DNA of 64,000 nt, taken from NCBI GenBank assembly GCA_001466705.2, contig LATX02000185.1, forward strand, positions 558,001 to 622,000, written 5' to 3'. Of the stretch, positions 23,062 to 35,385 are shown piece by piece. The stretch's first letter is position 1. Every line of letters begins with the position of its first letter. Position numbers and translations under genes: made by a program. The notes beneath the pieces are model-generated. The model saw only the letters and a program-made list of their open reading frames with translations. It had not been told where the DNA came from and searched no databases. The stretch is from Moniliophthora roreri. Taxonomy: Eukaryota; Basidiomycota; Agaricomycetes; Agaricales; Marasmiaceae.

Positions 23062-25254
23062 AGAAACTTTTCAGCCCAGCTATCTCGGCTTGCAGCTGGA
23101 GGAAGTCTGTACTCTCAAAACCAGGGGGGAGGGAAATTTTTTTTTTGTACATGGGGTCGAATTTTTTTTAAGGACCGTCGCGGTGAACCAACCAACCACT
23201 GACTACCATATATGGAAGGTAGTTCACATGACATCACCAGTGCTAAGTAGCAAGCACCTGACTAGTGCTGGTCCTCTTCCCCCTTCGCATTAGCTAGGTT
23301 CAGCGAAGTGCGAGCACAATATACCAAAGTCTGCAGTAGAATGTTTCAAACTGTTTGTAAGGTTAATCTACATTATATTCTAGGTACAGGAGCCCAAGCA
23401 AGCAACTGCAAATCTCTAGGGATTGATATCTGCTAAGATCTAAGGATAGTATGTTTATCCAGGGTGTAAGTTGGTTCAAGAAGGCATATAATGTAACCCT
23501 ATTATGGAGAACTCCCAGTCCTATACAGCCAAACCACCACAAACCCTTAAAATACCTGTGAGTGAGCCCCAAGGACCATGGGTGGGCAGGAAACTGATCT
23601 GGACCAGCATCCAAAAGGCATATAGGAGCAAATTTGAGTCTTTCTGCTATGAAGGTGGTCATAAAAGAACCTTTGGTTACTGAGAAAGTGTTCAAAATTT
23701 GAAAAAAAAAAATTGGCTCAAAATTTTTTTTAAGCCAGCCATCGGGCAACCAACCGTCCCGGTGTTCCGGAACCACGGCCCGCCTCCCCCCTGCTCAAAA
23801 CTAGAGAACATTCTCCGTGTGTAACGCTGTATAAAGGCAGAGCCGACGTGGTACCAACTGCTGCAGCCGCTTCAGAACGCTTCACCAAACAGCACTCGTG
23901 TGCCTCGAATTCAGCTTGAAGAACATTGCCTTTATCTTTTGCTTTGGCTGTCGCGGTCCTCAATACCTTCACGAACTGCCGTTGAAAACGTAGGGCCGGC
24001 CGTGTGTGAACTACGCGGAATCGTAGAGCTCACACCTTTTACTAGCGGTTGAAGCAGCGAAATTGATATTGATGATAGCGGTAGACTTAGACAAATTCAT
24101 ATCGAAAAAGAAACAGATTTACTCATAGAAGGCTGAGTCGAAGTAGGAAGCTGGGGATACACAACCGTACCGGATGACACAGCAGGGCTGAAAGAATTGG
24201 ATGCCCACAGCTGGATGGAAGCACAGCTGAGATGGAAGAAAACGCAGCTCCACCAGGAAATGACGTCTGCAAACTAGGAGAAGATGGAAAAGAATAGACA
24301 AACGTACTGAGAACGATGAGGTCTGGCTGCGGTATCGAGGAATCCAGCATTGAATGGCAGAGCCATTGGTCTTAGCCGAAGTGTTGCATTTGTGTAACGT
24401 GTCCGTAGTATTCGTTTTCACGAAGACATTGTCTAGATTACAAGAGTCGGTACATGTTCGCCAAGCCAGGTATAAAAGAAAGAGACATAATTGTCCCAAG
24501 CGCCAAGCTCGTTTGACATGACATGGGTCATCAAGACTGCGAGTAACATCGGTTCTGGATCATGGGTCTGGGATGCAGTGTTGGTGGAGTTAACTGAGCT
24601 GCGAGATCAGAACGTGCTAGTGGCTAGCCCAGGCAAGGTTCAATGCATTTGTTAGTTTTGATGTGCGGCTTTGTGAGAGGTGAGTCAATGTATTCAATGA
24701 ACCAGACCGGGGAGAAACTTACTGCCTCGGCGTCGTCCTCAGTACAAAATTCACGTCAATACTTCCCTGTGAGAGGTGACTTTGAGATTGCAAGCAAAAT
24801 CAGCGTTGAATTATGAATAGGTCAGGGTTGTCGTTAAGCTTCGATGGTAGTCATCAACTGGTGGAGCTGGAGGAAGGTTGCAGAAGAGTCAGTGCGCATT
24901 TACTCGTGTACAAGGCTGAGGAAGGTGCACTGGGATGAATACATCATTGACCTTGTTGCATCTTCGATTCCTTGGCCGATAGTCGTGTACGGCGATGTTA
25001 TCATGCCCATGATGTTCCATGACACGAATCCATGTTCTATGCGCACCTACGCACGATGCATCGATGTTGACGGCAGTAGAGGCAAATTTCAGGGGCGGAG
25101 GTGGGATAATGTGGTGAGTGAGTGAGAAAGGGCTCCATCCGAGTATTATTTTATGGTGTAAATTTGACGAATGAAGTTGGCTTTAGCAGTGTTTCTGGAG
25201 GGTTGTGAAGAACCGAGAGGAAGCGCCGAGGAAGCGTTTAGTGCAGGGCACGGT
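23062..25254. other. Gene-poor region with repeat debris
   Basis: Contains two similar T-run motifs in the same orientation (AATTTTTTTTAAG followed by AACCAACC, near 23163-23200 and 23721-23755), which suggests another decayed repeat about 560 bases long. Short minus frames at 23730-23972 (KVLRTATAKAKDKGNVLQ) and 24119-24499 cannot be assigned. I see no supportable gene. Confidence 0.4.
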
Positions 25255-26020
25255 GTGTGGTACACGAGCGTGTCGGAATAGGCCAAGATAGCGATAACTT
25301 GTCTGTCACTGCCATTGACACTGGCAGCCACTTGGGCCGGACAAGGTGAACTGCACGATGAATGACCCGATCAAACTCAAGGTAGGTGATTTCGTTGTAT
25401 TCCTCTGAAAGGGCCTCGCTTGAGCCTTGGAAATGAAAAAAGCAGAAGGGTATGCGTAGAGCACACCTTTGAGGACTATTCTTTGCGTTTCCGCTCGTTC
25501 AAACGTGATAAATCCGCATAGACGGTGCCCGTTATTTCCAAGGAATTCTGCATTCCATTCATTTTGTGCTATTTTGAGCCACGAAACGATAATCCGGGAT
25601 CAAAGGGCCTTCGTAAGTTATGCTAAGCTTTGAGTAGACTCGATCCTGGTGTTTACTGAATTTAGCCGGCAATTCTAGCCAAGGAAATAAGAACTCACAA
25701 ATTGTTCATATTGGTGTTTGGTTAAAGTTACAGGAATTAGGACGTTGAAGAAGAGAGTAGGAACGACCGCGGGAAAATACGGCGTTAGTTCGCCTTCGAA
25801 CTTCTCAACGCAGAATCGTAATAGAAGCGAGCTTTTTGCCCAAAGGGTGTGATCAGCTCAAACTTTCGGCTTACCCTACTCGCCTTGGTTCGAGTGCATT
25901 CGCGGTAACAATTGAAATGTGAGATCCATGGATTTGCTTCAGCTTGTTATTGTATAAGGAGTTTGGTTAACATTGCCTCTGAAACTTCGCTTTGTCCGTC
26001 TTCGTTCGATAAACAACTTC
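25255..26020 (-). pseudogene. Decayed duplicate of the AFR 5' end plus promoter and flank
   Basis: 25255..25475 matches AFR bases 12548..12768 in order. On the minus strand it still encodes GSDRQVIAILAYSDTLVYH against GSDGQVIAILAYSDTLVYN of AFR. The segment with the AFR start codon (about 12769-12920) is missing. The match resumes at ATTCTTTGCGTTTCCGCTC (25480) and runs through the AFR upstream region to about 25612. From about 25620 it matches 22097-22620, the far side of the MULE. It is therefore a non-functional relic covering the locus without the transposon. Confidence 0.75.
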
Positions 26021-26031
26021 CTCTCATATAT

Positions 26032-27702
26032 CTACACCCCAATAACACCCCTCTTTCTTGCCTCTTTATCGAACTCGAAAGTATCCTTGACCTTTCCATA
26101 GAACTCATCATCTCTGACTACCCTCACACCGGTCAGAGCGAGAGCTTTAGCCAGGTCTAGAGTTGCTCTGTGTGCATCCTCTGTGGTGGCGGCGGAGGCA
26201 AACATGGGAGTATGATTACCGCCATCCGGAACAGTTGGGATTGCTGTTGAATGCAAAGTTGATACCAGAATAATAGTAACGACAAGTGAGTGTAATGACT
26301 AACCGTAGCCTGGGTGAAGAGCAGGAAAGTCTGATGTACGGTCAGAATGGCAGTTTCGACAGCAGTTCAAGGTTACACACCATATGTTACATTTCCCTGA
26401 AGGAAGCGACTCAGCACTCGGATCTGAACCTCGCTAGAACGACTCACAAAATCTGTACTGGCGCTCTTGATGCCCCAAAGTTCTCTTTCAACTCTGCCGT
26501 ACCTGGCTGTGAACGTGTTTGCAACATCGTCGCCCAAAGCACGATTCTGCCTGAGGTCAAGGGTATCGCCATAAACTTCGATCTTGACTTGACATCCCGT
26601 GGAAAGAGCGGCCGCTTCCAGAGACGGTAGTACCTTCTTCATGGCTACCTCTTGTTCCGCCCGTGTTGGAGCTCGGACGATCAGCCTAGAAAACGATGAG
26701 TGGGTGGACCAGACGTGTCTCGGTGGCGTGCTTACTTATATTTCGCATATTCAGGAATAACTAAAAGGAAACGTTGAATGTCAAGGAAAGAGGACGTAAA
26801 TGAAGTAACTGACCATTAACAGCCCAATCCCTGCCTTCGAAAATGCCATGAACTCTCCAGGTAGGATGCATCTGCTGACGCATAGCGGCAATGTTCATAT
26901 ACGCTAGAACCGCCGCATCAAGAGCATTGGTGCCTTCCCAAGGCGACAAAGCCGCATGCGCCGTCTTCCCCGTAAACTCAGCTTCAATATGCTTTAGCGC
27001 CAAACAACTCGTCAGAGAAACGGTATTTTTCGGTCCTGGCGCAGGATGACTCATCAAACACGCAGCTATGCCATCGTAACCACCAGCATCGATCAACTTG
27101 ACTTTGCCTCTTCCGCCTTCTTCTGCAGGTGTACCGAGCAATGAAATCTTGCCTGGGAGATTGAAGTGTTCTAGTACGGCTTTGATCCCAAGGGCAACAG
27201 CTACACCGGAGATGGCGATGAGATTATGTCCACAGGCATGTCCGATCTTGGGTAAAGCGTCCATTTCAGAGTTGACACCGATGGTGCGGGTGTTGGCATC
27301 TGCATTATGCTCAAAGGTGGCGAGCCATGCAGTTGGGAGCTTGTAGTTTCGTGTCACTGTCCAGCCGGGCTGGGAAGACATGAAGTCTGTGAGAAGATCG
27401 TGTGTATTGCTACAGATAGAACCCAGCCGGTCAGATACTTGAGAAACGATATACATGAGTTTTATTACGCACTGCTCCTCGTAGCCCAGTTCTGGCTTTG
27501 CATGAATATCCAAACTCAATTTCCTCAGGCCTTGGCTGGCTGCATCAATCGCCTTCTCGATGACATCGAGGTACTCTGGGTGCCAGATGTCGCCGTTGGG
27601 ATTTGCAGGTAGTACAGTCAAATCATCGTCCGGTCGCCAAAGAATGTTATTCCAGTCGTTCTTGCTGGGATTTGCAGGCGTTGAATCGGCGGGCAAGCAC
27701 AT
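26032..27702 (-). CDS. M20-family amidohydrolase/dipeptidase (PM20D2-like)
   Basis: Roughly 430 aa after removing about six introns. It opens MCLPADSTPANPSKND with no signal peptide. Core motifs: LDIHAKPELGYEE, VNSEMDALPKIGHACGHN (the D-x-LP...ACGH metal-binding block), GTPAEEGGRGKVKLI (catalytic Glu and ligand Glu), MSHPAPG, and GKTAHAALSPWEGTNALDA of the dimerisation domain. Near the end, the spliced sequence STDFGNVTYDFPALHPGYAI and GGNHTPMFA carries the last metal-ligand His. The family hydrolyses N-acyl or dipeptide bonds; PM20D2-type members clear beta-alanyl or gamma-aminobutyryl dipeptides. The exact substrate is inferred. The stop lies about 12 bases from the duplicated repeat, so the gene's 3' edge adjoins the transposon island. 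Confidence 0.88.
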
Positions 27703-27972
27703 CGTGGTGAATGAGAAAGATGGAATCCGAAGGAGTTCAGCTGATCAACGATACATAGATATTTTGATCAGCATCAGCCAATTGTTGACAATATCTTTGA
27801 ATTTGCGATTTCGCTGGCCTTTCATTCGTCCATGAGAACGGTTGCTGGAATGTACAGCATACAAATGGTAGAATCGCGGGGAGGGGGTCGGGTGAGGAGA
27901 AGAGAAAGGTTGCGGACTATCACGAGTACGCGTTCCTGTACAAGTACCCAACTAGCGAGATCATAGCAAAGT

Positions 27973-29379
27973 TCATTGCATTAAATTTGTTCGATATAAC
28001 ATACTAAATACGCCAGATACGAGCCGGGCATCCCGTCCAGCCATGTAGAGACTGATGGATAACCGGCTATTAAGAAATCTTTGGGGACAAGCATCCTTGG
28101 ACTGCAACCAAGGCATGGATTCCTCTAAGCGGTCCATATACTCTTTCATCTTATTCCACGTTTGACTACCTTCCTCCAGTTCACTCTTCTTTACACACCA
28201 CCTGACATCTCGGACTGCCGCCGGCCCTCTGTTGAGCACATAGCATACCCCAAACGTCAACGTTTTCAACTCGGGTACAACGTGCTTCAGTACTCTGTCG
28301 AATCTTTTGACGTCGGCGGGAGGCTCGGTGATTTTCAAGGAAGAGAAACGAGGGTGTGGACGTTGGAAAGACAGCATAGCAAGGATGAGATCACGGTGGG
28401 TGACTGGGTCATATCCGATTTGATACTCCGCCAACTCTTCCAGTAGTTATAGCGGGGTCTTCTGTGACAGATCAAGAAATTGAGAAACTTCCCAAGCTCA
28501 CCCAATGGTTAATTAGCGTGTATGTGAACCTAAACGTACCGAAACTTACAGACGGTATACGACCGAAATAATGCTAAGTCCAATCGCTTCAGGTGCACAT
28601 CAGCGTGTTTCCAGTGTCTATTGACCGATCGAACAGGCCTTAAGGAATCCGAACCTCCTTGACGCGGTCATAAGGGTCCCTGCGTAAATCCTCGAAAGTC
28701 AACTCCTGCAAATCAGTCATGCGAATCTTGCGGTAGAAGGCTCCGAAAAAGAAATTGAAATCCACTGCGAGAGCACAGATGCATAGCTTCAAGACGATCC
28801 TGTCCGACTCCTCCAAACCCATTAAGAACGAGAGGAGCTCGCAAAGTTCATCGGGGGAATGAAATCGGACATAAAGACTCACGAAAGTCACTCCCTTCAG
28901 CAGCGAACAACCCCGAATAAGAGATATCTTCCAAGAACTGGCCCCCGGTCCGAAATGAGCGTTAAGTTCTGCTATAGATCCCGTGTTTTGGATGCTAGTG
29001 AAGACTGATGAACACCATTCAAGCAATGAGGCAAGCAGGGGATTTCCTATTTCGACGTCGATACCCTTGATCTGGTGAAGATGTAGGTTGTGAAAAGGTG
29101 AGGAATAGAGGCCCTTCAGGAGATTAAAGCGCCGTTGTCGTTGTGGAACCAGCAGATAGCAGGAACCCCATGTGTCTTTGGGTAGGTTCTAATCAAGTCC
29201 GACAGACCAGGGAACACGAGCGGAGGACTCTATTTTCGTAATTGGAAACGAAAGGAATCCGTAAGTAAAGGATTGTTTTTTTCAATGATTTCGAATGGTA
29301 GGTGAGGGAAAGGCGTGCCAAAAGAAGGCAGACGTATAGGCGTACGTCTTATATTCGCGCTACGAATGTCCTGCGGCAT
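27973..29379 (-). pseudogene. F-box-like protein gene, probably broken
   Basis: Starts MPQDIRSANIRRTP and soon reads LPFEIIEK, the usual opening of an agaricomycete F-box. The expected continuation RVLRSCSLVCRT is present but in another frame. It is followed by TGA where the family normally has Trp, then LEPTQRHMGF. Another frame shift is needed for FNLLKGLYSSPFHNLHLHQIKG. The rest is leucine-rich and coherent (LEWCSSVFTSIQNTGSIAEL, LCELLSFLMGLEESD), with an intron near 28450-28560 before EYQIGYDPVTHRD. Intact relatives are substrate-recognition parts of SCF ubiquitin ligases. Either the gene is dead or the F-box region is mis-sequenced. Confidence 0.55.
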
Positions 29380-29608
29380 AGATATGTGAGAGCGATCGCA
29401 GACGGACCTCTCTGTTTATCTTGTACATTACTTGTATACAGATACAAAATTCCGGTTCCAGTCACAACGATTGCGCAATAAATCCTTGCAATGATACAAT
29501 TCGAAAAGATCCACAAACACACAATATCAGCCTACTGGAGAGGTCGTTAGTGCAAATCCTTTACGTCAAAGTACTGAGTAAAGCGACGAACCTCCAACGT
29601 CCAACCCT

Positions 29609-30805
29609 TCAAAGTCTAGCATTGACTCCCCATTTAGTGTGTACCCCCTTTCCACCCAGCCGCTTAACAAGTCCTTCTTGTTCTAGCTTCTGCATGTGCA
29701 GATATATACTGTTCGAAGCAGGAAGCCAAAGTGATTCCGGATATGCGGCATAAATATTTCCAACAATCTTCCAGGTGGTCCATGCAGAGCCAGTGTAGTC
29801 TTCCGGGTCTGATTCGGTTGGCGCTGGAGGTGGAGACTGCAGAACCTTGAGCACCTGAACCTCTCTCTCCAGACGGTGCTTTATGTATGTCTCGATAGCC
29901 TGTACACCGTCTGTGACGACGGGACCATGACCGGGGTACAAGATGGAATATGTGTCGGAGGAATAGAAATCCTTCATCTTGCGGAGACTTGCGATGTAAG
30001 CTCCCAAATCTTCGAATACTGCTGTGCCTTGTCCAAGCACTGTATCAGCCGTGTACAGGGCTTTGTCATCGGGGATGTAGAGACAAATAGAGTCAACGGT
30101 ATGTCCTGGGGTATGCAATACCCGCAAGGAGGTCGACGAAACGGTGAGGCTCTGCAAATCGCGAAGGTCGTGGAAGTAGCTCCCATCTGGAGCCGGCGTA
30201 AAGGATCCCTTTGGAAGAGATTCTAAGATCTTGGGAAGAGTGTAAAATTCGTGCGGAGGGAAAGATTGGGTCGGGACTGGGAACTTGTGGAGCCTCGGTG
30301 GTTTGAATGCGACAGGTGACTTTCTCTCGTCCCATAGGCGCCGCAGCGTCGCGAGTACGCTGGGCAGACCACCGACGTGATCTCGATGCCAGTGCGAAAT
30401 GATGATATCCGACACGTCTGGTTCATTCGGATTTACCGATGGTGCTGCCTCTTTGAGAGCTTTCTCAAGGACAGGAATGTATTCCTCTAAGCCTTCTCCA
30501 GTGTCGATGAGTGTATATGGGTGCTGCTTGCCGATGAGGTAGGTATTGGTCCCTGCAGACCGGTTCAGAGTTGATGCTCTACTCAGAAGATCGAAGCTCA
30601 CCTTGCAGAGTAAACTTTCCTGGGTTCTATGTCAAGCCTATTCATTCGTGATATGACCACAACAATTACAAGGCCCAAAGCATACCTGAGCAAGGACGCG
30701 AACGATGCCTGGGCTGAGCTGTGGGTTGTCAGTGAGCACGCATAGGGTGGTCCGTCAAAGACTGCTTACACGAGTAATGGATGCCAATGCCTCTATCTTC
30801 TCCAT
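29609..30805 (-). CDS. Metallo-beta-lactamase fold protein, LACTB2-like
   Basis: Starts MEKIEALASITR at 30805 with two short introns. Splicing gives LSPGIVRVLAQNPGKFTLQGTNTYLIG. A single exon then covers most of the protein, about 345 aa in all. Zinc ligands are clear: SHWHRDHVGG (HxHxDH), HTPGHTVDS, YTADTVLG and YPGHGP. The C-terminal winged-helix-like tail (YPESLWLPASNSIYLHMQKLEQEGLV) matches LACTB2, an endoribonuclease of mitochondria in animals. RNA cleavage is known for the family; the compartment in this fungus is inferred. The first methionine was chosen because the upstream exons complete the conserved N-terminal strand. Confidence 0.9.
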
Positions 30806-32362
30806 GATGGTGGTCTGCGGGAAAAAAGTTCTCCGGGATCGGCAATGAGATTGACCGCTCTAGCCAAAGTTCTTGCCAAACATTCACAAACTGCGTGCAT
30901 CTTGAGGTTGAACATCTCAATCATCTCACAGCAAACGACTGGAGTCTTCAAGCTTCAATATTCAATACCTAAGCCACGTCTCATATTTGTCAACTGTTTT
31001 CGCCTCCGCAGAGTCGTTAACAAATCTTGACATGCCTGCAATCGTTTCCACCGATATAGCCATCCTCTTTGCACATCCTTCACCTTTAAGACACTGCCGC
31101 TACGACCATCCCTGCAGACTCAAGTCTTGCTTTCTGCGCCGTTCGGCTCCTTGACTCTTTGACGAGTTACCGCCTGAGTGAAGACGATTCACTCAGAGAA
31201 CATGGCCAGGGCTCGGAAGTCGGACTTGGAGGAGAAACTTGCAGGTATACGAGAAGTTGCGGCTTGCGATCACTGCCGCGTACGACGACGTTGATGTCAA
31301 CCTTCTCAGGCTGAAACTTGAAGGGATACGGAGAGAGCAAATCCGAAATCCGATATGCTAGCCTGACGTTACCCGAGCTGTAAAAGACGAAGAGAACGAC
31401 GCAGCGGTGAGACCGCTCCGCCTTCTGCTTATGCCTGAAGAGGGTGATGGAATGCAAACGATCGACCTGTCGTGGCCAAGTGTTACATGGACGAGGAGTA
31501 TTGCTACGAACGGTGGCCGGCTGAAGGAGAAATGATAGGTCATGAAAGTGATTCGAGGATCCAGCCACTAACTTCGCCAGATCTTTGCTCTTTGCACGAT
31601 TCAACTTTTTCAATGCTAAGGGACCTGAAAGCAAGGTAGCGGTTGTAATTGATGGTTGTCCGATTATGGACAGGAGCATTGGGGACAAGTCGAGTGTAAG
31701 ATGGTCATGTACCTTATGAGAACGCTTCTTGAACGTAAATGAGGAACGAGCCGCAAATGATTGTTAATTGTCCTTACACCGTAAGAGTCTTGGTTACAGC
31801 GGCATTCCACTGAAAGAACTACAAACCCCAATAACATTTGTGGTGCATCTGGCCTGGCTTACCACGCTTTCAGATTTCTCGAGAAAAGAAGATAGTCATG
31901 AGATGGCGCATCAGGGTTTAGTACTTAGACCCAGAACCAAAGGTACATATTCGAATGAGGGAAACTTGAAAGGATTCGATATAGCATGATCGATGGTGCT
32001 GGTTGAGTACAGTGCAAGAGCGAAGGGCGAGTCGAGTGAAGGGCGGGTCAATATCGACTCTCAGGGTAGCGCGGTGGTAGTACTGTACCTAGATAAAGGG
32101 AGGCAACTGGACCTTGAGTGTTAACAGTGGCGGAGCTGGCAACTGCGCCATTGTTCTGTGCTGCAACAAGATCATGGCCGGAAGTAGAGACCCATTGTTC
32201 TCCCCTTGTAACGCTAAATGAGGAGGTAACAGGCCCACCGTGTTACAAGCCGCAACGCAACAAGCCTGCGTTGACGTTACAGGTACACTACAGCCGAAGC
32301 TCTTGCCAAACATTCACAAACCATTGTCACGGCTCCGCCATTGACCACCACGACGAGAGACG
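30806..32362. other. Long intergenic region between divergent genes
   Basis: About 1.55 kb between the starts of the LACTB2-like gene and the CWC22 gene. A 173-codon minus frame at 31167..31688 has no recognisable domain. A 30-base sequence (AGCCRAAGYTCTTGCCAAAC... at 30862-30891) recurs at 32292-32321 on the same strand with two mismatches. Otherwise nothing was recognised. Confidence 0.5.
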
Positions 32363-35172
32363 ATGTCGACGGAACTCATAAATGCTGAAGGCAGTTCTCT
32401 GCACAAAAGGAAGAGGTAAGAACCCTTTTCATATTTCTTAGGCTTCACACTGAATTTTCTCTAGGTCGAGTTCACCAATGGATGATGAACCCCCTTCCCA
32501 CCGGAGAAGATCCATGTCTCCAAGATCTTCAAGGGTAGAAGCTCCTCGAGTCAATGACGTGGATCCCGTACGGCGAGCAGAACGTGAGCGTCAATTGGCT
32601 GCGCGAGTCGCCGCGATGGAGCTTGAAAAGATTGAGAAGCCGAAGGAGGGCGAGAAGGAGTTTGACGCAAAAGCAGAGTTTGCAAAGCTCGTAGGATCCC
32701 GGTCTGGTGGTGTATACATGCCCCCTGCACGACTACGTGCTCTACAAGCTGCTGCATCCAACGACAAGACCAGTCCGGAGTATCAACGTTTGTCATGGGA
32801 TGCGCTTCGAAAATCCATTACGGGTATTGTGAACAGGGTCAACATCACCAATATCAAGCAAGTCGTACCGGAACTGTTCACAGAAAACTTGATTCGGGGT
32901 AGAGGATTGTTTGCACGGAGTGTCATGAAGGCCCAGGCAGCTAGTTTGCCGTTCACACCCGTTTTCGCGGCCTTGGTAGCAATTATAAACACCAAACTTC
33001 CTCAAGTGGGTGAATTGGTTTTGATCCGGCTTGTCAGTCAATTCCGACGTGCCTTCAAAAGGAACGACAAAGTGAGTTCACACCATTCTGATACTGGTTC
33101 CAAACTGATGTTTTTACTCTCGCAGACCGTCTGTCACTCCACCACTACCTTCATCGCACACCTCGTCAACCAAGCCGTCGCCCACGAACTCGTCGCTCTC
33201 CAAATCCTTGTCCTTCTGCTCGAACGCCCCACCGATGATTCCATTGAAATCGCTGTCGGCTTTATGCGTGAAGTCGGTGCTTTCCTTGCGGAAAACTCAC
33301 CCAAAGCCAATGCCGATGTGTATGAGCGCTTCCGTGCCGTACTCAACGAGGGTAGCATCAGCCATCGTGTACAATACATGATTGAGGTGCTCATGCAGGT
33401 CCGGAAGGACAAATACAAGGACAACCCTATTTTACCTGAGGGATTGGATTTGGTGGAGGAAGACGAGCAGATCACGCACCAGATATTGCTTGAGGAGGAG
33501 TTGCAGGTACAAGAGGGTCTAAGTAAGTTAACAGTGTACATGCGCCTTTTGTGGGTCTCACTGGCATTTAGATATCTTCAAGTTCGACCCCAATTACCTG
33601 GAAAACGAGGAAAAATACAAGTCGATCAAAAGTGAGATCTTGGGCGATGACTCGGATGAAGAGTCTGGTTCGGAAGAAAATTCTAGTGATGGTTCTGACG
33701 AAGAAGGTACTTTTTCTCTCGTCCACTTATTATTACTTACAAAAACCGACGACTGCACTTTACAGTGGAGGAAAAAGAAGGGATCGAAGACCGAACGGAA
33801 ACCAATCTCGTCAACCTGCGTCGTATGATTTATCTTAGTATCATGAATGCGCTGAACTACGAGGAAGCTGTACACAAGCTCCTGAAGGTACAGCTCGACG
33901 AAGGTCAAGAGGTACGTCTTTTCAGGTGCTATTATGGCTTCATTTCACTAACTTCTCATTAGACTGAACTCGTCAACATGATTATTGAATGTTGCTCGCA
34001 AGAGCGGTCTTACTCTACCTTCTACGGTCTCGTTGGCGAACGGTTCGGTAAACTCAATCGCGTTTGGACCGACTGCTTTGAGCAAGCTTTCCAGAACTAC
34101 TACACCACGATTCACCGATACGAGACCAATCGCTTGCGGAATATTGCTAGATTCTTTGGGCACATGTTGGCGACAGATGCCATCTCGTGGATGGTGTTCG
34201 AGTGCGTCAAGGTCAACGAGGACGATACGACCTCCAGTAGCCGTATCTTCATCAAGATCATGATGCAGGAGATGATGGAGAGCATGGGCTTGAAAACCTT
34301 GGCTGAGCGCTTCAAAGACCCTGAGGTGAAGAAAGGTTGTGAAGGGATGTTCCCGATGGATGTGCCCAAGAATACACGTTTCTCGATCAATTACTTCACC
34401 AGTATTGGTCTGGGTGTCATTACAGAGGAGATGAGAGAGTATCTCAAGGTAAGGTTACTTTGACTTAGTAGGTGAATATAGAAACTGACGCTTGTCTTAG
34501 AATGCGCCACGTTTGATCATGGAGCAACGTCGGGCCATGCTCGAAGCCGAGTCTTCCTCTTCAGATGCGGATTCGTCAGACTCTGATTCGTCAGATTCTG
34601 ATTCGAGTGATTCGGATTCATCGGAATTGGGCTCGGACTCTGTCGACTCAAGGCGACGCACCTCTCGACGTCGTCGGACCCGGTCACCGTCCAGATCACC
34701 ACCTCGCCGTCGTCGTGGAGCCTCCTGCGACTCGGCTGATTCGAGGACACCCCCACGTCGAGGCCGAAGCATTTCGCGAAGTCCGCCACCACAACGCAGG
34801 CGTGACGAAACGCCACCTCGGTCGAGACAGAGTAACTCCATGGATACCCGGGACAAAAAGATGGATCTTTATTCTCGAAGAGGTGAACGTGACGCCCCTC
34901 CTCATCGTTCTGATGGTGGTCGTGGCAGAGACGTATCTCCGTCATCACCACCGCATCGATCGCGATACAGAGACGAGTCCATGTCGCCCCCTCCACGCAA
35001 CGGGTACCGCAGGGACAGGTCCAGCTCTAGATCGAGATCACCCCCTCGGCGTGGAGAGCGCAGTGGGTACAACAAGGAGGATCCAAGAGACAAGGATCGT
35101 GGATATGGAGAGAGGGAACGTCCCACCCGACGATTTGAACGTGATGATGGTTATGAGCGTAGGAGGCAGTAG
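32363..35172 (+). CDS. CWC22: Pre-mRNA-splicing factor CWC22 homologue
   Basis: About 815 aa with six introns. The first exon from ATG 32363 ([12 protein letters not shown]) joins [12 protein letters not shown]. The MIF4G domain (about 130-340) begins [21 protein letters not shown] and includes [18 protein letters not shown]. The acidic linker [17 protein letters not shown] leads to the MA3 domain (about 430-560): [22 protein letters not shown] and [15 protein letters not shown]. The tail has a Ser/Asp repeat and then an RS/RD-rich region ending [12 protein letters not shown]22 sits in the Prp19-linked spliceosome and in animals recruits eIF4A3 for exon-junction complex assembly. It is a conserved single-copy gene. 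Antisense open frames over the repetitive tail are shadows. Confidence 0.96.
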
Positions 35173-35385
35173 GTCTATGTTGTAAATCACATATATTTCA
35201 CTTGTCATGGAAACTACTGTAGCGTATATATGGCCATTACAGTCCATAAGTATCTCCTACGCACAGGCGCCCAGCTGACCTAAGCGACCACGAACGACGT
35301 GTCGTGCAGTGTTGCACACCTCACCCAATCCTCCACCTATATCTGGAGCGCAAAGGCCAGTGCGCAGTCCAGCTTTTAGATCAAA

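Noticed and set aside
23090..23776. Possible coding frame in T-run repeat debris (23363-23776 minus)
   Set aside because: The frame runs through paired A/T homopolymers that look like repeat termini, and shows no domain.
31167..31688. 173-codon minus frame
   Set aside because: No recognisable domain, no flanking exons and no homologue I can name; left as intergenic.
34497..34996. Antisense frames over the CWC22 tail
   Set aside because: They are the complement of the Ser/Asp and Arg/Ser repeats and have no independent protein-like composition.
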